From NCBI RefSeq assembly GCF_027923545.1, contig NZ_BROH01000002.1, positions 310,001 through 374,000 on the forward strand: a DNA stretch of 64,000 nt, in the 5' to 3' direction. The notes under the pieces are model-generated. The model searched no databases, was not told where the DNA came from, and was given only the letters and a program-made list of their open reading frames with translations. The first letter of the stretch is position 1, and every line of letters begins with the position of its first letter. Source of the DNA: Sinisalibacter aestuarii (GTDB taxonomy: Bacteria; Pseudomonadota; Alphaproteobacteria; Rhodobacterales; Rhodobacteraceae). Below, piece after piece: positions 17,399-24,488 of the stretch. A program made the position numbers and the translations under genes.

Positions 17399-18910
17399 AT
17401 GAAAGCATCGCTCGGCATCGATATCGGTACATCTGCGGTCAAGGTTCTCCTTCTGGGACTTGATGGCGAGGTGCTGGCCGAGCGTGCGGCGCCTCACCCC
17501 ACGGCCCGGCCACATTCCGGCTGGGCCGAACAGGTGCCTGAAGATTGGTGGCGATCGACTGTGGCGGCGGTTTCCGAAGTCAAGAGTGCTGCCGACGCAG
17601 AGATCGTTGCGGTGGGGCTTACGGGGCAGTTGAATGGCTTCGTTCTCCTTGACTCGAACGACAGGCCCTTGGGCGATGCGCCGATCTGGCTAGACACCCG
17701 CGCCATTGCAGAAACTGCCGAGATCGATTCGGCTCATGCCGGCATTCTGCGAGAAAGGGGCGTTACAAGGCTTTCCCCTATCGCCGTGCTCCCCAAACTG
17801 CTCTGGCTTGCGCGCCACGAACCTGAACGCCTATCACAGACCCGAAGCATCCTGCTGGTGAAGGACTTCGTCCTTTGGAAGCTGACTGGCATCAAGACAA
17901 CAGACCCGTCGGACGCAGCAGCAACCGCGATGTACGATTTCGAGACTGGTGACTGGAACCGGCCGCTGTTGGTCGACCTCGACCTCGACCCGGAACTCCT
18001 TCCGGAAATCGGGGCCACCGCAAGCATTGGCGGATCGGTGACGAACGAAGCTGCAACCGAGACCGGGATTGCCGCCGGTACACCAGTAGCGCGTGGAGCG
18101 GGAGATGTAACCGCGCTTGCCGTAGGAACCGGCGCCATCGAGGGAGGTATCCTTGGCATCACGCTGGGAACCGCCGGCCATGTAGTTCTTGGACAAGACG
18201 CCGCGCGTCGCCCCGATCTCGACAGTGAGCTCTGGTGTCTGCCCCACGCCAATCCCGATCGGCTCGCGTGGCTCGGGCTCGTAATGAGCGGCGGACTATC
18301 CTTGTCATGGATGCATGAGATGTTTGCCTCGACCGGCAAACCACTCAGCTACTCCGAAATGGAAGCTCTTGCCGCCGAGGTGCCACCCGGGGCATCAGGC
18401 GTCACCTTCCTGCCCTTCCTCGAAGGCGCCGCGACGCCTTATGGAGAGCCGCGGATGCGCGGCACGTTCAACGGGCTTTCGCCGGCCTCGACCGCAGGTC
18501 ACATGTTGCGTTCGGCCATGGAAGGCGTGGCTTTCAATGTGCGCCAATGCGTCGAAGCATTCCAGGCTTCCGGGGCCGAAATCACACAAGTGCATCTGGC
18601 CGAAGGCGGTGCTCGCGTCGATCTTTGGTGCCAGATCGTAGCCGACGTGCTTGGTTTGCCGGTGCGCAAGCTAGAGGCCCTGAATACCTCCACGCTTGGG
18701 GCCGCGATGATTGCAATGGTTGCGGCTGGGTTGGCTGAATACGACGACCTGCTCACGCCGCAGATGGTGCAAGGAAAGCGGTTCGATCCCGATCCGGCAA
18801 CGTCACCAATCTACGAAGCGGCCTATCGGCGCTACTGTACCGAAGCTGAAGCTGCGGCGCGTCTGGCCCACGACATGAATTCGACTGCGCCCAGCGCGGC
18901 CAAGACCTGA
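17399..18910 (+). CDS. FGGY-family carbohydrate kinase (xylulokinase-like)
   Basis: This is a 503-residue kinase. The N-terminal phosphate motif LGIDIGTSAVKVLLLGLDGE and the following WAEQVPEDWW are typical of xylulokinases. The second domain has LGITLGTAGHVVLG, the FLPFLEGAATPYGEPRMRG segment and the C-terminal HLAEGGARVDLWCQIVADVLG. FGGY kinases phosphorylate many sugars and keto-sugars, so the xylulokinase name is only by resemblance. In this cassette it should phosphorylate the intermediate that the aldolase downstream cleaves. It starts three bases after the upstream stop. Confidence 0.9.
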   Translation: MKASLGIDIGTSAVKVLLLGLDGEVLAERAAPHPTARPHSGWAEQVPEDWWRSTVAAVSEVKSAADAEIVAVGLTGQLNGFVLLDSNDRPLGDAPIWLDTRAIAETAEIDSAHAGILRERGVTRLSPIAVLPKLLWLARHEPERLSQTRSILLVKDFVLWKLTGIKTTDPSDAAATAMYDFETGDWNRPLLVDLDLDPELLPEIGATASIGGSVTNEAATETGIAAGTPVARGAGDVTALAVGTGAIEGGILGITLGTAGHVVLGQDAARRPDLDSELWCLPHANPDRLAWLGLVMSGGLSLSWMHEMFASTGKPLSYSEMEALAAEVPPGASGVTFLPFLEGAATPYGEPRMRGTFNGLSPASTAGHMLRSAMEGVAFNVRQCVEAFQASGAEITQVHLAEGGARVDLWCQIVADVLGLPVRKLEALNTSTLGAAMIAMVAAGLAEYDDLLTPQMVQGKRFDPDPATSPIYEAAYRRYCTEAEAAARLAHDMNSTAPSAAKT

Positions 18911-18933
18911 CCGCGAATTTGAGAGAGAGACAA

Positions 18934-19911
18934 ATGGAACCTGTCCGTTTCGGCGATAAGCCGTTGATGAGCGACGCGATCATTCACAATGGGGTGGCCT
19001 ACCTGTCAGGCATGGTCGGACGTCGCGGAACCGATGTTGCGGGTCAAACGCGCGCTGCGTTGGAAGACCTGGACTCGGTTCTGGAACGCGTTGGCAGTGA
19101 CCGCGACAATATACTGTCCGCCACGGTCTGGCTGTCTGACATCTCTACGATCGGTGAAATGAACGCCGCTTGGGAAGAGTGGTTCGCGCGAGGCCGCGTG
19201 CCTGCACGCGCCACCGGCGAGTCAAAACTTGCGCGCGAGAAATACCTGGTCGAAATCACCGTTGCCGCGGCAGTGGTCCGCCCAGTCCCGACTGAAGCCA
19301 GCCAGCCTGAGGTGTCCGGTATCGTCGCAATTCTGCGAGGCGTCACTCCCGACGAGGTTCTTGGGGTTGGAGAGGCGTTGATCGACAAAGGCGTGACCAC
19401 GATTGAAGTGCCGTTCAATTCGCCAGATGTACTCGACAGTATTTCCCGCCTGGCTGAGCATTTCGGAGACCGTGCCAATATCGGCGCGGGTACCGTGTTG
19501 TCGGTAAGAGATGTCGACGCCGCCGCCGCAGCCGGAGCCAGGTTCGTGGTGTCGCCCAACACCAATCCTGCAGTCATCACCAGTGCCCGCGCACTGGGAC
19601 TCGCCGCTTATCCCGGCGCCTTCACGGCGACAGAAGTCTTCACCGCCATTGACGCAGGTGCCAGCGCAGTAAAACTGTTCCCCGCCGACAAGCTCGGAGC
19701 CGATGGGATCAAGGCGTTGAGAGCCGTGCTGCCTGCCGGTTTTCCGCTGATCGCAGTCGGGGGCGTCGACGCCGCGAACCTCAGCACATTCCTGGATGCA
19801 GGCTGCCAAGCCCTCGGAATAGGGGGATCGCTTTACAAGCCCGGTATGCCCTCCGAGGAGGTGGCCCTGCGCGCCAAAGAACTCGTGGAATCCCTGAACG
19901 CAAGAGGCTGA
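18934..19911 (+). CDS. Fusion protein: RidA-like domain plus KDPG/KDPGal-type aldolase
   Basis: This 325-residue protein has two domains. Residues 1-115 are RidA/YjgF-like, with R92 in VPARATGES and E107 in LVEITVAA at the positions that bind the imine acid. Residues about 125-325 are a class I 2-keto-3-deoxy-6-phosphogluconate/galactonate aldolase with R135 (ILRG), E158 (IEVPFNSP), GAGTV and the Schiff-base K247 (AVKLFPA). The ending AVGGV...LGIGGSLYKPG is closest to KDPGal aldolases (DgoA). I choose ATG 18934 after GAGAGA, not an upstream TTG. The fusion suggests RidA handles a reactive imine near a Schiff-base enzyme, or is a repurposed trimer partner. Confidence 0.9.
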   Translation: MEPVRFGDKPLMSDAIIHNGVAYLSGMVGRRGTDVAGQTRAALEDLDSVLERVGSDRDNILSATVWLSDISTIGEMNAAWEEWFARGRVPARATGESKLAREKYLVEITVAAAVVRPVPTEASQPEVSGIVAILRGVTPDEVLGVGEALIDKGVTTIEVPFNSPDVLDSISRLAEHFGDRANIGAGTVLSVRDVDAAAAAGARFVVSPNTNPAVITSARALGLAAYPGAFTATEVFTAIDAGASAVKLFPADKLGADGIKALRAVLPAGFPLIAVGGVDAANLSTFLDAGCQALGIGGSLYKPGMPSEEVALRAKELVESLNARG

Positions 19912-19959
19912 CCTACCGCAGCCGCGTTCCCGCGCATCGAAATACCCGACAAGACCTAG

Positions 19960-19981
19960 AGGCGGCCCGAAATGGCCGCCT
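19960..19981 (+). terminator. Terminator-like hairpin after the sugar operon
   Basis: GGCGGCC (19961-19967) and GGCCGCC (19974-19980) pair around loop CGAAAT, with one more A-T pair outside. It stands about 50 bases after the aldolase stop and is followed by TTCATA, not a strong T-run. Termination is likely but not certain. Confidence 0.6.
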
Positions 19982-19996
19982 TCATACGCTTGAGAG

Positions 19997-20082
19997 GTTC
20001 GAAGTCCTAGGTGGCCAAGGGGGCTATTCAGGGCTTTCCCGCCAAAGGAATCCGTAGCCGGCACGGATCCTTGGAGAAGCGA
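19997..20082. repeat. 86-base direct repeat, copy B (right flank of sugar cassette)
   Basis: This is an ungapped partner of 9352-9437 (14 mismatches in 86), in the same orientation and about 10.6 kb away. It holds the same GGAATCCGT...ACGGATCC imperfect hairpin. Being found on both sides of one metabolic cassette, it could be a dispersed intergenic repeat or a scar of insertion by recombination. Confidence 0.75.
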
Positions 20083-20273
20083 GAAATGCATCACTCGTTG
20101 AGAGCGGCGCACAGCACCGTTCATCCTTGGAGCGGTAAAGGAGCCCGAAATGCGAAGAAGCCGGCCCACGCGCGTTTCTGGGGCTCTCAGGCGCATTCGG
20201 GATGCGAACAATACGGACTTTCGCACGCGCACTAGCACTGAGCATCAGACATCAACATTGAAAGGACCATCTG

Positions 20274-20669
20274 ATGCCCTTCAGCTCGACCGCCATCATG
20301 CTTGCGAAAGCCATCGAAGCCTCCGAACTCACACAGCGCGAGATCGCCGACCGCGTCGGCTTCCGACAGGCAAACATCATTTCGATGCTCAAGACGGGAG
20401 AAACGCGTGTCCCACTTGACCGGATTCCAGCCCTCGCGCGGACACTCGGAATGAACGAGCGCGACTTCCTCCTGACGGCTATCGCAGAATACCACCCGGG
20501 CATTCACGAGGTGCTTCTGGATATCTTGGGGCTGCCCCTGTCTGATGCCGAGCTCGGTATCGTCACGATGTTCCGGATGGCGAGTATTCGTGGCGAGATC
20601 GAGATCGAGGGGCCGTTGAAGAGCGCCCTCGAAGGACTGCTGGAGCTTGCAGCGTTGGCGAGTCGATGA
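20274..20669 (+). CDS. XRE-family helix-turn-helix regulator
   Basis: In this 131-residue protein the Cro/CI-type HTH occupies about 8-65 (LTQREIADRVGFRQANIISMLKTGETRVPLDRIPALARTLGM, quoted in part as LTQREIADRVGFRQANIISM). A helical C-terminal tail of about 60 residues may dimerise it. The ribosome-binding site AAAGGA is eight bases before the ATG. It sits next to vsr and the methyltransferase, where small XRE proteins often act as controller proteins. It is longer than typical C proteins (about 80-100 residues), so a role in controlling this module is inferred only. Confidence 0.8.
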   Translation: MPFSSTAIMLAKAIEASELTQREIADRVGFRQANIISMLKTGETRVPLDRIPALARTLGMNERDFLLTAIAEYHPGIHEVLLDILGLPLSDAELGIVTMFRMASIRGEIEIEGPLKSALEGLLELAALASR

Positions 20670-20764
20670 GGCATGGTGGTGAAAGCCAGGGCCCTTGGAA
20701 ACAGAACAGCGGGCCTGCCTCACGGCAGACATATTGTTTGCGATAGTAGCCCGAGAGAGAGTTG

Positions 20765-21223
20765 TTATTTTTCCGTGGCCTCGCGGGGTAGTTCGACATA
20801 CTTCACATCCGAAGTCAGAAAGGCTGCGATTGCATCAAGTGATTGCGGTTGAAGCTCGGGGATGACAGCGCACTCCCACACCACAGCCACCCTCCAGCCT
20901 GTCTGAAGCAGATTCCGAATGTTGCGTTGATCCCGTCGAATATTCTCATCGAATTTCGCTTGCCAGAAATCAACACGAGACTTCGGCATATATGCCTTGG
21001 GGCACCCGGGGTGACGATGCCAGTAGCACCCATGCACGAATATGACCGCGCCCCACTTCGGAAACACGATATCAGGCGACCCCGGAAGACGCTTGTCGTT
21101 CACGCGATACCGGAAGCCGCGAGCGAAAAGCCCCTTCCTCAGAGTCACCTCGGCCCTTGTATCCCGACCACGGATCCGCGACATCATTCGTGATCGGACT
21201 TCGGGTGCGACGATATCGGCCAC
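20765..21223 (-). CDS. vsr: Very short patch repair endonuclease Vsr
   Basis: This 152-residue Vsr nicks at T:G mismatches left by deamination of 5-methylcytosine. Key residues are visible: D51 in GSPDIVFPKW, H64 and H69 in FVHGCYWHRHPGC, and zinc-site cysteines C66 and C74. The N-terminal MMSRIRGRDTRAE is the family hallmark. It starts with GTG at 21223, preceded by GGAGGG. It is divergent from the cytosine methyltransferase whose damage it would repair. In MORC-type restriction modules a Vsr-like nuclease has also been suggested as a possible effector. Confidence 0.95.
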   Translation of the reverse strand: MADIVAPEVRSRMMSRIRGRDTRAEVTLRKGLFARGFRYRVNDKRLPGSPDIVFPKWGAVIFVHGCYWHRHPGCPKAYMPKSRVDFWQAKFDENIRRDQRNIRNLLQTGWRVAVVWECAVIPELQPQSLDAIAAFLTSDVKYVELPREATEK

Positions 21224-21301
21224 GAGATCCCTCCATGATGATCATGGGCCTGGAACTTTCTCCCAGACAGGATAGAACCAGGACCACGAAAAGGAAAACA
21301 C

Positions 21302-22801
21302 ATGGCGCGCCAGTTCGGTATCGTTGATCTGTTTGCAGGCCCGGGCGGCCTCGGGGAGGGCTTCTCAGCCGCGGGGCGCGAAACCGACACGCGCATGGAT
21401 ATCCAGCTGTCGATCGAGAAGGAGCCGACGGAGGTACAGACACTGCGCCTGCGAGCTTTCCTCCGTAGCTTCGGTGATCGGTTTCCCAAGGAGTACTACG
21501 ACCACCTGAACGCCGGGAAGCCCCTTCCGGACTGGTCCGAACTCTACCCGGCGCAATGGAAGCACGCGGAGGACGAGGCCAGGCGCCTCGAGCTCGGTCA
21601 GCCCGGGGTCTTCGAGGAGATCACCGAGGTTCTCGATCGCACACGGGAGAGCTTTCACGGTGACACTATCCTGATCGGCGGGCCTCCGTGTCAGGCCTAT
21701 TCCCTCGTCGGCCGCGCGCGGAACAAAGGCAAGATCTGCTACGTTCCAGAAGACGATCACCGGCACTTCCTCTATCGCGAATACGTCAACATCCTAGACC
21801 GGCTGCATCCAGCGATGTTCGTGATGGAGAACGTGAAAGGGATGCTGTCGAGCAAGGTCGGCGGCGGTGAGATATTCCAACGCGTTCTTGACGACCTCAG
21901 ATCAGCGGGCGACGGCTACACCCTCTTTCCCCTCGCCTCTCCAATCGCGGAAGACGAGCCAAATGCGCGGGATTTCATCGTCCGGGCAGAGCAGCACGGC
22001 GTACCGCAGGCCCGTCACCGGGTCTTCATCGTTGGCATCCGGACGGGCCTAGCCATACCGGCAGCGGGATCCATACTACTTGAGAAGGTCAACTCACCGG
22101 TGAGTGTGGAACGGGCCATCTTCGACCTCCCCGATCTTCGCAGTGGCCTAAGCCGTGGCGATGATCCGGATCGGTGGCACCAGCAAGTCCTCGCGCAGGC
22201 CGAAAGGATCCTCGCCTCCAACGCTGTCCCTGAGGATGTCCGCCGCGCGCTTGCTTCACTGAAGAAGAACGGCCTCGCCCAAGCAACATCTCGCATTGCC
22301 TCGTCGGCCACCGCACGCACCGCGGACGTGCCCCCGCGACTGCGGAAATGGCTTTCGGACAAAAGGCTGCACCGGATTCTGCATCACGAGACTCGGGGAC
22401 ATATCCCGGACGATCTGGGGCGGTATCTCTATGCCTCGACCCACGCGATCGCCCGAAACGACTTCCCGCGCCTCGACGAATTCCCGGACTTCCTGCAGCC
22501 CAACCATGCCAACAAGGACAGCGGAAAGTTCAAGGATCGATTCCGTGTGCAGGTCAAGGGTCGCCCATCAACCACGGTGACAAGCCATATCTCGAAAGAC
22601 GGGCACTACTTTATCCACCCGGACCCCCGCCAAGCCCGGTCCCTGACGGTCAGAGAGGCCGCACGGCTGCAGACTTTCCCGGACAACTACTACTTCATGG
22701 GCAACCGGACACAGCAGTATCACCAAGTCGGTAACGCGGTTCCGCCCTACCTCGCATCGCAGATCGGGCGGGTGGTGCGAGACTTGTTGGAGCAGTCCTG
22801 A
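21302..22801 (+). CDS. dcm: DNA (cytosine-5-)-methyltransferase
   Basis: This 499-residue C5 methyltransferase has motif I DLFAGPGGLGEGF (9-21), motif IV GGPPCQAYS with nucleophile C130, motif VI ENVKGML (176-182), motif VIII QARHRV (236-241), motif IX in the PSTTVTSHISKDGHYFIHP region and motif X QVGNAVPP near the C-terminus. The target-recognition region lies between VIII and IX; the site it reads cannot be deduced. An insertion of about 80 residues between motifs I and IV makes it longer than a minimal Dcm. The start has AAGGA at good spacing. It is presumably the protecting enzyme of the adjoining restriction operon. Confidence 0.95.
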   Translation: MARQFGIVDLFAGPGGLGEGFSAAGRETDTRMDIQLSIEKEPTEVQTLRLRAFLRSFGDRFPKEYYDHLNAGKPLPDWSELYPAQWKHAEDEARRLELGQPGVFEEITEVLDRTRESFHGDTILIGGPPCQAYSLVGRARNKGKICYVPEDDHRHFLYREYVNILDRLHPAMFVMENVKGMLSSKVGGGEIFQRVLDDLRSAGDGYTLFPLASPIAEDEPNARDFIVRAEQHGVPQARHRVFIVGIRTGLAIPAAGSILLEKVNSPVSVERAIFDLPDLRSGLSRGDDPDRWHQQVLAQAERILASNAVPEDVRRALASLKKNGLAQATSRIASSATARTADVPPRLRKWLSDKRLHRILHHETRGHIPDDLGRYLYASTHAIARNDFPRLDEFPDFLQPNHANKDSGKFKDRFRVQVKGRPSTTVTSHISKDGHYFIHPDPRQARSLTVREAARLQTFPDNYYFMGNRTQQYHQVGNAVPPYLASQIGRVVRDLLEQS

Positions 22802-22810
22802 GTCGGGCCT

Positions 22811-23575
22811 TCAGTTGCCGGTTTCAGAACCGATCGAAGCGTTGAAAGCGTGCGCTATCTCGGCGGCCAAGTCATCATCATCAAGGTGGGCAAGATCGAT
22901 CACCTGGTTGCGCACCCGGATGAAGATCGTGGCGCGACGCATCACGTCTTCCATACGTCCCCGTCCGATGAGTCCGGCAATGTCGACCCAAGAACGTGCG
23001 ATCGCGCGCGAAAGTCGCGCGTCAGAAGAAATCGCCGCCCGTTCAAATATCTGAACCATGGCGTCCTCCGAGAGCTCACGGACGAGCACCCACCTATCAG
23101 CGTGTCCCTCTCCGAGGTCGAGCGTCACACCGCGCATCCATAGACGCTGAAATGTGTTTCTGACACCTCCGGCATATCGTTCATGGTTCCGTTCCGGGTA
23201 TCGCCACTCGACAATCTTGGGAAGCAGTGCTGTTGTCAGGAAGGCCCACACATCATCCCGGAGGAGTTCACCGCTTTGCAGCGATGGATGTGACCCCAAC
23301 CATATCGCCGCTTCACGGTCGAAATCCGCTCGCGCCTTCTGGCTGTTCTCACCGGGATACCCGCAGCGTGAAGCGATATCTCTCAAACCTCGCGCGAACT
23401 CACTCGGGAGGTCGTTGCCCGCGGTTCCGCCGGAGGCTGCAAACCAGACGAAAGGCGAGTTTTCACCAATGATTTCCAGTACCCGTTCGGGTTCTGGTGG
23501 GGCTCCATTGGAATCTTGGAGAAGGTGGGAAACACCGATCGTCTTGAGGCGCGGCAGCAAATCAACCCGACTCAT
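22811..23575 (-). CDS. Uncharacterised protein of the Z1/MORC module, 254 aa
   Basis: No family is recognised with confidence. It is mostly helical and soluble, with SPFVWFAASGGTAGNDLPSEF near residues 40-60, a central DVWAFLTTALLPKIVEWRYP and a C-terminal VRNQVIDLAHLDDDDLAAEIAHAF. No nuclease or nucleotide-binding motif is visible. It is the last gene of the five-gene leftward operon and overlaps the preceding gene by four bases. Similar small proteins of this kind (DUF6339-like by size and place) accompany Z1/PD-(D/E)XK operons, but I cannot confirm that match. A structural or targeting role is a guess. Confidence 0.7.
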   Translation of the reverse strand: MSRVDLLPRLKTIGVSHLLQDSNGAPPEPERVLEIIGENSPFVWFAASGGTAGNDLPSEFARGLRDIASRCGYPGENSQKARADFDREAAIWLGSHPSLQSGELLRDDVWAFLTTALLPKIVEWRYPERNHERYAGGVRNTFQRLWMRGVTLDLGEGHADRWVLVRELSEDAMVQIFERAAISSDARLSRAIARSWVDIAGLIGRGRMEDVMRRATIFIRVRNQVIDLAHLDDDDLAAEIAHAFNASIGSETGN

Positions 23576-24483
23576 TCTTCACCTCCAACCCGCGCAGCAG
23601 CGAGGATCGCCGAATGGAACCGCCCTGGCGTCGCCTCGAGCACGGAAAGGATCGAGCGCGCAGAACGGCCCGGAAAGGCCATATCCATCCACCTGCGCAC
23701 CTGCTCCCCGACCGAGCCTTCCGAGCATTCAGCAAGGTGGTCATCGGCGTCGTCCATTCTGACGACCGCAGAGATCAGCTGGGACATGACGTCGCCAAGG
23801 ATTGCCTGCAGCGTGGCAGGATCGCCATTCACGAAGCGCTCCGACGTCACAAGATCATCGGAGTTCACATAGACACGCACCGATCCACCGAAATCGCCGT
23901 CGAGTGCACCGACACGCCAATGAATGAACCAAGGGGCAAACGAAATGCCCGGATCCCGGAAAGCCTCGGCGAAACTGATGACCTCAATCGGGAAACGCGC
24001 ATCTCCACCATCCTCAAGAAGAATGTCCTTTCTGTCCGTCCACAGACGGGCACCGACTAGCATGGGAGACAGCGGCCCTGGAGCCACGGGTGCCTTCTCG
24101 AGCAGTATGCTCACCTCAAGCCGCAGGCGCCCGGAAAGGCGCTCGGATCCGATCACGGCACCCAGATCCACTTCTGGCTGTTCCTCTGTTAGGGAAGCAC
24201 CAGCGAGGCGCTCCACACGACGCGGCATTGTGCCAGCGCCTGTCCCCCCCTTCAGGACAACTGTCAAAGCGACGTCTTCCTTATTCAGGTCCAGGGCCTC
24301 GGCGATCGCTTCGAAGTCGGGTTTTAACCGTGCATTGACCTCAATATCCCGCTCGTAATCCCAGCCTTCGAGACAATCTTCGGCTTTGAGAAGGGGCTGA
24401 CCTGGATCACCGATCATCCAACCGCAGAAGCCAACCACTTCATCCGGAAGCGTTAGGAATGGGAATGCGATCCGCCGCTTCAT
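23572..24483 (-). CDS. Uncharacterised protein of the Z1/MORC module, 303 aa
   Basis: No family is recognised. The protein looks like two beta-rich halves: an N-terminal part with MKRRIAFPFLTLPDEVVGF and LNKEDVALTVVLKGGTGAG, and a second part with SGRLRLEVSILLEK and VRVYVNSDDLVTSERFVNGD. It is rich in acidic residues with no membrane segment. Strict operon packing supports a real gene: five bases after the MORC ATPase stop and a four-base overlap with the next gene. Its constant place between the ATPase and the 254-residue protein suggests it is a core component of the complex, with a function not evident. Confidence 0.7.
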   Translation of the reverse strand: MKRRIAFPFLTLPDEVVGFCGWMIGDPGQPLLKAEDCLEGWDYERDIEVNARLKPDFEAIAEALDLNKEDVALTVVLKGGTGAGTMPRRVERLAGASLTEEQPEVDLGAVIGSERLSGRLRLEVSILLEKAPVAPGPLSPMLVGARLWTDRKDILLEDGGDARFPIEVISFAEAFRDPGISFAPWFIHWRVGALDGDFGGSVRVYVNSDDLVTSERFVNGDPATLQAILGDVMSQLISAVVRMDDADDHLAECSEGSVGEQVRRWMDMAFPGRSARSILSVLEATPGRFHSAILAAARVGGEE

Positions 24484-24488
24484 GCCTT

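Larger units (their letters stand above)
19912..20273. other. Intergenic region between sugar cassette and XRE regulator
   Basis: These 362 bases have no supported gene. They hold a terminator-like hairpin (19960-19981) and repeat copy B (19997-20082). A short AT-richer stretch before 20274 carries the XRE gene's ribosome-binding site (AAAGGA). A second short ATCCTTGGAG string at about 20122 echoes the repeat's end but is not a full copy. Confidence 0.5.
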
